Source of the DNA: Prolixibacteraceae bacterium
Lineage (GTDB): Bacteria; Bacteroidota; Bacteroidia; Bacteroidales; Prolixibacteraceae
Length of the DNA: 64,000 bases
Reading direction: 5' to 3'
Assembly: GCA_028683385.1 (NCBI GenBank)
Contig: JAQUIJ010000014.1
Location: 62,001-126,000 of the forward strand
Part shown: positions 18,324 through 26,067 of the stretch, piece after piece
Layout of the letters: each line of letters starts with the position of its first letter
Position numbering within the stretch: position 1 is the stretch's first letter
Program-made: the position numbers and the translations under genes
The notes under the pieces: generated by a model
What the model was told of the DNA's origin: nothing
Seen by the model: only the letters and a program-made list of their open reading frames with translations
The model's database searches: none

Positions 18324-18611
18324 TTAATGGTGACCCCCTGAGTGGCCACCAGAGTTGCTACCAGAATTAATAGGATTGTAAGAATTGCCTGAATTCCTGA
18401 GTCTCAAGTCTGCCATATCAAATGCTTCCATGTTCATACCACATTTGGGACATTTGCCCGGATTCATTTCAATAACCTCAGAATGCATCGGACAACTGTA
18501 ATATACTGATTTTGGCTTTGTCTGAGTGGTTGTTCGCCTGTTGCTACTACACGAACTGAATAAAAAACTCAATAAAACAGCCATTAATAAAGCGATTCTA
18601 AATTTATACAT
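18324..18611 (-). CDS. Heavy-metal-binding domain (HMBD) lipoprotein
   Basis: 95-aa lipoprotein with a lipobox ending at Cys21 (SFLFSSC). It has one HMBD: YYSCPMHSEV (Cys40) and GKCPKCGMNM (Cys54/Cys57). This is the same domain as at the N-terminus of the CusB-like adaptor. The C-terminus is Ser/Gly/His-rich (GGHSGGHH). It is the first gene of the YHS-cusA-tolC-cusB run, 20 bases upstream of the YHS gene. It probably binds copper at the outer or inner membrane. Confidence 0.85.
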   Translation of the reverse strand: MYKFRIALLMAVLLSFLFSSCSSNRRTTTQTKPKSVYYSCPMHSEVIEMNPGKCPKCGMNMEAFDMADLRLRNSGNSYNPINSGSNSGGHSGGHH

Positions 18612-18653
18612 TTTTTTATTGTTAATACATTAATACTATATTTCCAATTCAGA

Positions 18654-19724
18654 TCATTGAACAGCGAATTTTCCGTTGATATTTATCTCCTTGTTCAACA
18701 ATTGATAGAAGTAAGTGCCTGTTTTCATGTTTCTTCGTTCAATTACCACTTCGCTCTCAATGTTATCTTCCTTTTTTAGAATTATCCTTCCATAAATATC
18801 AAAAATCAACAAGGTGTATTTTTCACCATTAAAATCCGGATGAATTTTTAGTGTGGCCTTGTCGTTAAACGGGTTGGGATAAACTGTGACGAATTTCTGA
18901 TTTTCAGGGACTTCTTCAATGCCTGTAATCACAGATGTTAATTTTGAAGCATATTCAACGGTCTGATAATTACTATTCTGGCTTAAAATACCTTTTGATA
19001 TTTGAAGTACCGGGAAACCCAACTCCCTGGTGTACCAGTTGTAATAATAATTGCCTTCTGTTTTACTTTTCAATATGGCTGAACCATCGGTATAAATACT
19101 GTCATATACAGTTTCTGAAGTAAAAATGCGAATTGTATTTACTGTTCCCTTCGGTGTTTTTATTGTGCCCCAGGCATCGGCCTTTGAGTAACCAGTCACA
19201 TGTAATACTTTTTGAGTGTATCCTGAAGAATAATAGATTAAGCGCGACTCATTTTTGATTGAATCTCCATATTTCAAAATAGGAAAAATGGGGCGTGGAA
19301 TCGAGTACTTTGATATTTCTTGAACATCAGATCCATAGTAAAACAATCCATTTTCGTTTTTTATATAGAAATCATTTTTACAAGTTTCGATATCGGTATG
19401 CGTAACATGTGAATGGACTTTAGTACATGCTTTGTTAATCGCCAATACTGCTAATGGAAATTTCGAATAATTAGTTGTGGCAGTTGCACTAACCCATTTT
19501 TGCGCATCAGATTCTTCCCCACTTAAGTAACTAAAATCCCAAAAAATGTTTTCACCTTTTCCCCCAGGCAATATATTAATTGACTGAATGCTATCAACCA
19601 TTACGCTTATTTGGGCATCTCCGGTTTTAGGCAAATCATTGTTGTTTAAAACAATTTGGGCATTCAGCAATTGAGCGGAAAGCAATAAGGACAACATATA
19701 AAATATCGATATCCGATTCTTCAT
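18654..19724 (-). CDS. Secreted protein with T9SS type A sorting domain
   Basis: 356-aa protein with a signal peptide (about 1-22, ending LLNAQ) and a beta-rich region of unknown function. The C-terminal type IX sorting domain (about 280-356) begins VYPNPFNDKATL and includes TLLIFDIYGRII and TGTYFYQLL. It would be exported to the surface and processed by PorU. The body has no recognised catalytic motif. A relation to the metal genes is suggested only by position. Confidence 0.85.
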   Translation of the reverse strand: MKNRISIFYMLSLLLSAQLLNAQIVLNNNDLPKTGDAQISVMVDSIQSINILPGGKGENIFWDFSYLSGEESDAQKWVSATATTNYSKFPLAVLAINKACTKVHSHVTHTDIETCKNDFYIKNENGLFYYGSDVQEISKYSIPRPIFPILKYGDSIKNESRLIYYSSGYTQKVLHVTGYSKADAWGTIKTPKGTVNTIRIFTSETVYDSIYTDGSAILKSKTEGNYYYNWYTRELGFPVLQISKGILSQNSNYQTVEYASKLTSVITGIEEVPENQKFVTVYPNPFNDKATLKIHPDFNGEKYTLLIFDIYGRIILKKEDNIESEVVIERRNMKTGTYFYQLLNKEININGKFAVQ

Positions 19725-19793
19725 ATAAGAATTCTTTTTATTAAAATGTAATTATTCACTTTGAATAATTTTTGGTTTTCAGGGAATTAACAT

Positions 19794-19830
19794 GGGGACT
19801 TTTTGCATTTAAGAAACAAGGGGACTTTTT
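19794..19830. repeat. Two direct repeats of an 11-bp element
   Basis: GGGGACTTTTT occurs at 19794-19804 and 19820-19830, 26 bases apart. The second copy runs into the palindrome AAGGTCCACCTT. It lies in the gap between a small lipoprotein gene and the T9SS gene. It could be a regulator site or part of a degraded element. Confidence 0.4.
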
Positions 19831-19912
19831 AAGGTCCACCTTGTTCAACATTGAAAAAGAAACCCCATTCTAATTAACCAAAAGACTATTTATGTGCTTA
19901 ATTCAGATCGTT

Positions 19913-20080
19913 TTAACGACAACCTCCCGAGTGAGATGCATTTCCTGATTGATGCGATGAATGACTGTCTGACTGATAAGGTGTACTTCCACTATGGCCT
20001 AAATGAGATACTCCCATACAACTTGTAAAGGCAAAAAGTACTGAAACAATTAATACTAATCCAACAACTTTTCTTTTCAT
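19913..20080 (-). CDS. Small Ser/His-rich lipoprotein
   Basis: 55-aa product read directly from the sequence: ATG at 20080, stop at 19913-19915. It has a signal with a lipobox ending at Cys21 (LFAFTSC), then a Ser/His-rich tail (MGVSHLGHSGSTPYQSDSHS, then further His/Ser and GGCR). The His residues suggest a metal-binding surface lipoprotein like the HMBD lipoprotein tail nearby. The lipoprotein signal and tight Ser/His composition make it more likely real than chance, but no family is recognised. Confidence 0.65.
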   Translation of the reverse strand: MKRKVVGLVLIVSVLFAFTSCMGVSHLGHSGSTPYQSDSHSSHQSGNASHSGGCR

Positions 20081-20143
20081 AATGATTTTTTTATTTTAAC
20101 TATTTCTTGCCGGGTTAAATCCCTTTATATTGAAATACTTCAA

Positions 20144-20731
20144 TTATTTAATTCCCTGACTTTCCAAAAAATGATTGATTTTGTACTGTTTATGAAATTT
20201 GTCGTATTCACTAAGCGACGTGGCAGACTTAAACTGTGCATCTATAGCATCGTGCAGCATGTGGTTATCAGGAAATGAAGCTTTTAAGTTCAACGGTGTT
20301 AACTCCAATATTCCGTTATCTCCACCTTTACTGAAATAATGGGTTGTAATGGTTTTCGTCCCTCCGCGATAACCAGCTCCTTTGACCGTTTGTTTGGTAT
20401 AAATCCAAAGTATGCCTTTGTCAGCAACCGGATAATGTTCGTTATCCTGAAAGCGCACTATTTTATCATCGCAAAGTTGATAACCCCATATTTCATCCTT
20501 TTTGAGATTATAGGGCTTACCTTCATGTACAACCGTAATAAAATCCTTGCCAAGAAATTCGTTGAGCCTGATTTTGTGTTTTTCAGTGGCGCAGTCTATG
20601 CTATACTCCATTTTCCCGCTGGTGAAGTCGCCAAACGTTTTAAAAACACCACTCTTCTGTGCGAACAACGAACTTGCGCTGATAATAGCAATTCCAGCTA
20701 TCAATACAGCTATTTTTACTAATTTTTTCAT
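20144..20731 (-). CDS. Secreted protein of unknown function
   Basis: 195-aa protein with a signal peptide (cleavage after SSLFAQ, about residue 25). The mature part has YSIDCATEKHKIRLNEFLG, WGYQLCDDKIVRF, and a C-terminal ITTHYFSKGGDNGILELTPL with a helical end. I do not recognise a family. A frameshifted relative lies immediately upstream (20822-21321), showing a local duplication. Confidence 0.7.
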   Translation of the reverse strand: MKKLVKIAVLIAGIAIISASSLFAQKSGVFKTFGDFTSGKMEYSIDCATEKHKIRLNEFLGKDFITVVHEGKPYNLKKDEIWGYQLCDDKIVRFQDNEHYPVADKGILWIYTKQTVKGAGYRGGTKTITTHYFSKGGDNGILELTPLNLKASFPDNHMLHDAIDAQFKSATSLSEYDKFHKQYKINHFLESQGIK

Positions 20732-20821
20732 TTTACTGTCTTTTTAAATTTATAAACTCCGTCTAAAAATGACCAAAAACAACGATTATTAATTTGCACT
20801 AAACCAGTTTGCTGTTTTGAA

Positions 20822-21321
20822 TTAAGTATCAATAGCATTGGGCAATAATATGATATCCTTGAAAGTGGGTTTCAGATTTATTGGTGTTAATTCAAAAATA
20901 CCTCTATCTCCACCTCCACCTCAGCTATAAAATAGGTCGTAATTGTTTGGCCTCCCTCACAATGAGAAGCTGCCTCGACTTTTTGCTTAGTATATATCCA
21001 AAGTGTTCCATTATTGGCAGACTGATAACATTCATTCTCCTGAAAGCGCACCAATTTCTCATCGCTAAGTTGAAAATCCCATGTTTCAGAAAATTTAGAG
21101 CAATAGGATATACTATCCTGAATTGTAATCATAAAATCTTGACCTTGAAAATCGTTGAGTTTTATTTCATTCTTTTCGATATTGTAATCATCATATTCCA
21201 GTTTGCCAGATATATGGCTCTCTGTTGGTTTAAAATTTCTATTTATTTGTGTAAATGATAAACTTATACCGATAATGGCTTTCTCTGCTATTAGAATAAT
21301 CTCCCTCATTGCATTTTTCAT
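20822..21321 (-). pseudogene. Frameshifted duplicate of the 195-aa secreted protein gene
   Basis: The first 144 codons (21321-20887) match the 195-aa neighbour: KNEIKLNDFQGQDFMIT against KHKIRLNEFLGKDFITV, and GTLWIYTKQKVEAA against GILWIYTKQTVKGA. The reading frame then leaves the alignment at TTYF and runs into EVEVEIEVFLN and a stop. In another frame the homology resumes after an in-frame TGA: GGGGDRGIFELTPINLKPTF, ending NAIDT and a stop at 20822-20824. It lacks the last 40 or so residues of the parent. The N-terminal signal is also diverged (no clear cleavage site). It is best read as a decaying copy; a sequencing error alone would not explain the TGA and the short end. Confidence 0.75.
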
Positions 21322-21385
21322 TTGAATGTCAGTTTAAATGATCGATCTAAAATGTTCAGAAACAAATGATTACCAATTGTTGATC

Positions 21386-22567
21386 TTACATAAACCTCAT
21401 AACGATTCCGTTAGGCTTTTTCCCTACTGTAATCTTCATTGTTTCTTTAAGGTTTGCAACGTCAATAACCGATACGGTCTCCTCATTTTGATTGGTAACA
21501 TATCCGGTTTTGCCGTCTTTGCTAAACGCAATTGCATGCGCACCGTTTCCGACTGCAACTTCACCCTTGTGAATATAATCGTCATAGCTTTTCCCAATCA
21601 TATGGATTGCGGCATTGTTCCTTTCCCACATATGAATCATGCTGCCATTCGGATCAGAAACCCACATCTGGTTCATCATTGTATTACGGGCAGCCATCCC
21701 GGGCATAAACCCTAAATCCAACACATCTGTCATCATATTGGTCATGCCGTCAATCATACTGATACTTTGTCCGTCTTCGTTATCCACGTACATCATGCCA
21801 TCCATCCCAGGCCAGGCGCCAACCGGATTTGCTCCAACTTCAATAGATTCAAGCACCTTTTTGCTAACCGCATCTACAATTGTTACTGTGTTCGACATTC
21901 CGTTGGCAACATATGCCTTTTTGCCATCATCCGAAAAAGTGACTTCGGCTGGCATCTGACCTATCGAAAGCGTATTTAAAAGAGAATAAGTGTTTGCATC
22001 AAATACCTTGATTTTACCTTCAGGCATCATTATCGCTGTCCACAATTCTTTGCCGTCAGGAGAAAAAATAGCGTTATGTGCCATTTCTTCAAGAGCAATT
22101 TCCTTTAATAAATTCCCTGTGACAGCATCAATAACCAGAATTCTTCCGGGCATTGCAGCGGTGGTAGTGCTACCACTATGATGCTGACTGTGGGCATCGG
22201 TTGTTCCTCCTGTAGTAGCCGAAGCCTGCATCATACCATGCCCTTCGCTGAAATCTATACCAGGCGCAGCTATAACCAACTTGCTCTTGTCGGGCGAAAT
22301 GTAAATATGATGCGGCCACATGTTGGTCATCCCCATTTCCATTTGACTTTCACCTGAACTACTTTGTAGTTTGGTTAGGTCAATGGTATTCTCAACCTTG
22401 TTTGTGGTAATGTTGATTATCGAAATGGTATTACTTTCGCCATTGACTACATACGCCGCATCAAAATTTACCCGGGTATTGTTCGGTGATGTTTCATCTT
22501 TAGTACAACCTAAAAACATGATAGCGCTTCCAATCAGGATGGCTATTGATAATTTTATATTTTTCAT
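21386..22567 (-). CDS. YVTN beta-propeller lipoprotein, Met/His-rich
   Basis: 393-aa lipoprotein (lipobox at Cys21, IMFLGC). Beta-propeller of the YncE/YVTN type: repeated blades with AYVVNGESNTISIIN, KAYVANGMSNTVTIVD and TGYVTNQNEETVSVID. Loops are rich in Met and His (for example TNMMTDVLDLGFMPGMAARN and AHSQHHSGS), unusual for the family and suggestive of copper binding. Propellers of this type bind ligands or act as scaffolds; no catalytic residues can be named. It is followed on the same strand by the T9SS and unknown secreted genes. Confidence 0.85.
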   Translation of the reverse strand: MKNIKLSIAILIGSAIMFLGCTKDETSPNNTRVNFDAAYVVNGESNTISIINITTNKVENTIDLTKLQSSSGESQMEMGMTNMWPHHIYISPDKSKLVIAAPGIDFSEGHGMMQASATTGGTTDAHSQHHSGSTTTAAMPGRILVIDAVTGNLLKEIALEEMAHNAIFSPDGKELWTAIMMPEGKIKVFDANTYSLLNTLSIGQMPAEVTFSDDGKKAYVANGMSNTVTIVDAVSKKVLESIEVGANPVGAWPGMDGMMYVDNEDGQSISMIDGMTNMMTDVLDLGFMPGMAARNTMMNQMWVSDPNGSMIHMWERNNAAIHMIGKSYDDYIHKGEVAVGNGAHAIAFSKDGKTGYVTNQNEETVSVIDVANLKETMKITVGKKPNGIVMRFM

Positions 22568-22683
22568 AATGTTATTTTAATTTGTGAAAGGAATCAATGA
22601 ATAGCCATGACCAAATTCAAAAACCCTCTTTTCCCGAAGTCGGTTGAACCATGGCTATTGCATTGAAAACAAGTATTGAAAAG

Positions 22684-23085
22684 CTATTTTTTCCTGACGT
22701 ACTTGCAACAAGCGTTGAGCTTGGCATACACCTTATCGTCGGCTTTATATTTCTCGGTGTCATACCCAACAGCGGCAATTTTCTTTTGAATATCGTCGCT
22801 CTTGACTTTTGAAGGATCGTACACGAGTGTGAGTAATTTGGTGGTTTTGTCCCAATTTGCTTTGCTTACACCATCAATTTTCGAGGCTTTTTCAATGCTC
22901 GCCTGACAGGTTTCGCATTCGCCCCAAACTTTTATGGTTTCAGTTTTGGTGGACGTCATATCCATTTTGGCGTCCATTTGGTTTTTGGACATATCCATTT
23001 TTGAATGATCGTGCGTTTGGGCATAAGAGTTTGAACCCAGTACTACTGCCAATAAGGCAATTATAATGATTTTTACAGTTTTCAT
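22684..23085 (-). CDS. Secreted HMA domain protein with Met/His-rich linker
   Basis: 133-aa exported protein with a signal peptide (about 1-23) and a Met/His/Asp linker (HDHSKMDMSKNQMDAKMDM). The HMA domain has CETC at Cys57/Cys60, and a final Cys126-Cys127 is in LNACCKYVRKK. The linker is reminiscent of copper-scavenging tails. It is a third relative of the 3271 and 3675 proteins, with the same Cys-Cys-x-Tyr end. It is probably a periplasmic Cu(I) carrier. Confidence 0.88.
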   Translation of the reverse strand: MKTVKIIIIALLAVVLGSNSYAQTHDHSKMDMSKNQMDAKMDMTSTKTETIKVWGECETCQASIEKASKIDGVSKANWDKTTKLLTLVYDPSKVKSDDIQKKIAAVGYDTEKYKADDKVYAKLNACCKYVRKK

Positions 23086-23221
23086 TTGATTTGAATTTGA
23101 TGTTATGTATTGAAAAAGGCATTAGGTATCAAGATGTAAACATCAGGATACGAGACAATAAGCACCTTCCAGCAAAAGAGATTGAATAATCTTAGAAGCT
23201 GAAAATGAGGTTACATAAACA

Positions 23222-23644
23222 TCAAATACGGAAAACGCAAATTTTGGGCAAGCTTACAGCAGTCGCAAGTAAGAATTCAGGCGGGCTGGTGTTTGCGTTA
23301 TTCTGAAATAAAGAAGTAAGTGATTGAAATGATATGTTTTCAGGTAGAGTAAAAACCTGCAAAACGGATTGTTCAATTGTTTTGAATTCGGAAAACGTGG
23401 GCGAATAATTGTGATCGACCTCGTAAACTGAAATAGTATTGTTGCAGCAGTCTTCGCGAAGGTGACTGCCTGGTCTTGTGCATTCATCTGTTGTTTTGTT
23501 TTCCATACCACATGAAGCAACACCACCCCATACGGACACCTTAAAAGCTGCAAGTTCGCCCCCACAATAATGCTCCGACACGGTGAGTTGTGTCCCCGAA
23601 ATCAGGATGAGCAAAGCGAATAATATGGAGAAAACTCTTTTCAT
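23222..23644 (-). CDS. HYC_CC_PP-type small secreted cysteine protein
   Basis: 140-aa exported protein (signal about 1-23). The conserved pattern is His25-Tyr-Cys27, ASCGME (Cys45), Cys55, Cys66-Cys67, then a distal SPPEFLLA. This fits the Bacteroidota family named for its HYC, CC and PP motifs, which is found beside heavy-metal transport genes. Its biochemical role is unknown; metal binding by the Cys/His set is likely. A relative is encoded on the other strand at 31520. Confidence 0.8.
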   Translation of the reverse strand: MKRVFSILFALLILISGTQLTVSEHYCGGELAAFKVSVWGGVASCGMENKTTDECTRPGSHLREDCCNNTISVYEVDHNYSPTFSEFKTIEQSVLQVFTLPENISFQSLTSLFQNNANTSPPEFLLATAVSLPKICVFRI

Positions 23645-23681
23645 TTGGTTATATCAACGCAAACAACTAAAAAATGTTATC

Positions 23682-23689
23682 CAAAGGTA
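23682..23689 (-). promoter_or_regulatory. Possible -7 promoter element for the HYC_CC_PP gene
   Basis: TACCTTTG on the minus strand fits the Bacteroidota -7 consensus TAnnTTTG and lies 38 bases before the start codon. No TTG-type -33 element is seen at the expected distance, so support is weak. Confidence 0.35.
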
Positions 23690-23748
23690 TAATTATTTTG
23701 ATTTGTTGAATCACTTTCCATTTGGATTAGGAAATATTAACAACTGGA

Positions 23749-24795
23749 TTACTCTAAATCATGTCCGTGCCTGTGGTGCAAATCCGGGTCATGAGGATGT
23801 TCGTGTGTTACAGGATCATGAGTATGGAGGTGCGAATGCCATTTGCGGCTCGGAACAGTTTCTCCCTCGTGTGAATGGTTATGATGCCCGTCGTTGTGTT
23901 TATGGTAATGGATGTGTTCCATAGCAACATGAGTATGTCTGTGTTTATGAGAAAACAGATTGGTGACGATTACAGCTAACGCCAAAAGTGCAATCGAAAT
24001 GAGGTGAACCCATTGGAAAGGTTCATGAACAAATAAATACGACAAAAACACACCCCAAATTGGTGCAGTAGAAAACAAGATTTGACTTCGGGTAGCCCCG
24101 ATATTTTGTGCTGAAGTCACATAAAGTACAATACTGAACCCATAAGCGAAAACCCCAACAATGATTGCCGGAACGACATTTCCTAAAACAATTGCCTTAC
24201 CTGCGATAAGGCATCCGATGATTAAATTAACCGAACCAGCCACGATTCCTTTTACAAAAGTGACTGTTTGAGGAGATGCCCCATCAGTTAAGGCTGTCAG
24301 ATGGTTATCAACCGCCCAGCAAATACAGGCCGCTGTTATGAGCAATCCTGAAATGATGCCGCTTGTACCTTCTCCAAACGAAACAATAATTCCTGCTACA
24401 ATGGTTAGAAAAACGCCAATCCATGTATTCCGGTCGAGGGCATCTTTAAAAACTAATGCGCCTAAAGTAGCAGTTGCTACCAGTTCCATATTTAACCAGA
24501 TTGAAACTGAAGCTGCATTGGCCATTCTTAAACCAGCCAGTAAAAGCAAAGGCCCTGCAAACCCACCAAAGAAAATGATACCAATAGTCTTTGCCCTGCT
24601 ACCCGGTTGAAAAAGCAATTTCAGGTTACTGTTTTTCCTGAAAATATAAGGCAGCATCGCCAACGCAGCACCCAAATAAAGTAAGCCAGCCAATTGAAAT
24701 GAGTTTAATCCGTTCAATAGTAGTTTACTAAATGGAGTAGCCACCCCAAAAAGAAACCCGGAAAGAATACCTATTATGATTGCAAACCGCTTCAT
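23749..24795 (-). CDS. EamA/DMT-family transporter with His-rich cytosolic tail
   Basis: 348-aa inner-membrane protein with about ten membrane helices in two EamA repeats (about 5-280). From about residue 282 a tail unusually rich in His (HKHRHTHVAMEHIHYHKHN and more, with repeated His-Asp-His groups) runs to the end. Ordinary DMT exporters of about 300 aa lack this. Such tails bind Zn, Ni, Co or Cu and often regulate or load metal transporters. It sits next to the czc pump operon, so metal or metal-chelate export is likely, though the substrate is not visible. Confidence 0.82.
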   Translation of the reverse strand: MKRFAIIIGILSGFLFGVATPFSKLLLNGLNSFQLAGLLYLGAALAMLPYIFRKNSNLKLLFQPGSRAKTIGIIFFGGFAGPLLLLAGLRMANAASVSIWLNMELVATATLGALVFKDALDRNTWIGVFLTIVAGIIVSFGEGTSGIISGLLITAACICWAVDNHLTALTDGASPQTVTFVKGIVAGSVNLIIGCLIAGKAIVLGNVVPAIIVGVFAYGFSIVLYVTSAQNIGATRSQILFSTAPIWGVFLSYLFVHEPFQWVHLISIALLALAVIVTNLFSHKHRHTHVAMEHIHYHKHNDGHHNHSHEGETVPSRKWHSHLHTHDPVTHEHPHDPDLHHRHGHDLE

Positions 24796-24834
24796 GATCT
24801 ACTTTTATCCAAAAGTGCTCAATTAATTGGACTT

Positions 24835-24880
24835 TAAAAAATTGGGCTTGTCCGAAGTTTCATCCTCCAAACAAGCCCAA
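24835..24880 (-). terminator. Intrinsic terminator of the CzcB-CzcA-TolC operon
   Basis: Perfect 10-bp stem: TTGGGCTTGT (24842-24851) and ACAAGCCCAA (24871-24880), loop of 19 bases. On the minus strand the stem is followed by a T-run (ATTTTTTAAAG). It begins 11 bases beyond the stop of the TolC gene. Confidence 0.8.
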
Positions 24881-24891
24881 CAATCAATTTT

Positions 24892-26067
24892 CTACCATTC
24901 GTATTGCATCAGATATACCATTTCGAGGTAATAATCTTTTGCTGAAACAAGGTATCGGTCGTAAGTTTCGTACCATGACGAAAGTTCGCGGTAATATTCA
25001 AGCACCGAAATATTGCCGGAATTTAAAGATTTCTTCAACAAGTCCTGGCTTTGGATGCTTTCAGCAATTTTCCGATATCCGTCAAAGTTGCTTCTTAACG
25101 AAACGGCTACCTGATATTTGGCTGCAATGTTCGATTTCAATTGCTGACTGTATGCAAAAGCGCTGCTTTCGGTTGCCTGTTGTTGCGACTGTGCATATTT
25201 TACCGTGTTTTTGTTTTGCCACAACGGAATGCTGATGCCAGCCTGAACGCCCCGGTACGAACCATCAATAATAGTTTCCTGCCCATACCCGGCCTTGAAT
25301 TGCGGCAACCAAAGCGATTGCTGTAATTTTACATTATTGCCAGCTATCTGTTGTTCGTAACCCATTGCTTTTAAGACCGGATCGTTCTGAATAGCTTTCG
25401 CCAGGATTGAATCAACAGGTAATAATTGCCAAACCGGATATTCAGGATTTGTAAGCACAAATGCCCTTCCTCCGTTCATAGCTGCTAAAATCTGCATTTT
25501 CTCTGTCCGTCGTGCTTCGTTCAAACTAAGCTCATTGGCCCATCGCGAGGCTTCGATTCGTACTTTGTTAATTTCCATCTGGTTGGCATCGCCCGACTGC
25601 AAACGTTTTTCAAACAATGATTTCACATTTTCGGCATCGGTAGCCCGTTTTTTCAATTCAACGGCATATTTGTCGAGGTAAACCAGCTCTAAATATTGAG
25701 AAGCTGCTTCAATCAAAACATTTCGGGTGTTGAAGCGGTGCAGTTCACCTGATTTTTCGCCCAATAGTTTTGCTCCGGTCTTTTTACGTGAATAAACAGT
25801 CGGAAAATAAAACGATTGCGATACGCTTAAAGTAGATTTATTCCCAATAACATCATTGTTTCCGGGAAAATAACCGTATTCAACTTGCGGATCGACAGGC
25901 GTTAATCCTGTGCGGGTAAATGCAATTTCTGCATCACGGTTCTGAGACGAAGCCTTTATTTGCAGATTGTTGGCTGCAACGCTGTCTAAAACAGTTTGCA
26001 ACGAAACCTGTGCATTGACCCATTGTGCCAGGATTAGAAAAAGTATAATGAATGGAATGTGTTTCAT
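24892..26067 (-). CDS. TolC-family outer membrane factor of the second RND pump
   Basis: 391-aa protein of the CzcC type with a signal peptide ending about residue 19 (AQWVNA). It has the helical OEP halves, including LKSNIAAKYQVAVSLRSNFDGY and LNSGNISVLEYYRELSSWYETYDRY. It is shorter than the other TolC here and lacks the Ser/Gly insertion. It overlaps the pump gene by 4 bases (ATGA), so it is the last gene of czcB-czcA-tolC. It forms the exit channel. Confidence 0.88.
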   Translation of the reverse strand: MKHIPFIILFLILAQWVNAQVSLQTVLDSVAANNLQIKASSQNRDAEIAFTRTGLTPVDPQVEYGYFPGNNDVIGNKSTLSVSQSFYFPTVYSRKKTGAKLLGEKSGELHRFNTRNVLIEAASQYLELVYLDKYAVELKKRATDAENVKSLFEKRLQSGDANQMEINKVRIEASRWANELSLNEARRTEKMQILAAMNGGRAFVLTNPEYPVWQLLPVDSILAKAIQNDPVLKAMGYEQQIAGNNVKLQQSLWLPQFKAGYGQETIIDGSYRGVQAGISIPLWQNKNTVKYAQSQQQATESSAFAYSQQLKSNIAAKYQVAVSLRSNFDGYRKIAESIQSQDLLKKSLNSGNISVLEYYRELSSWYETYDRYLVSAKDYYLEMVYLMQYEW

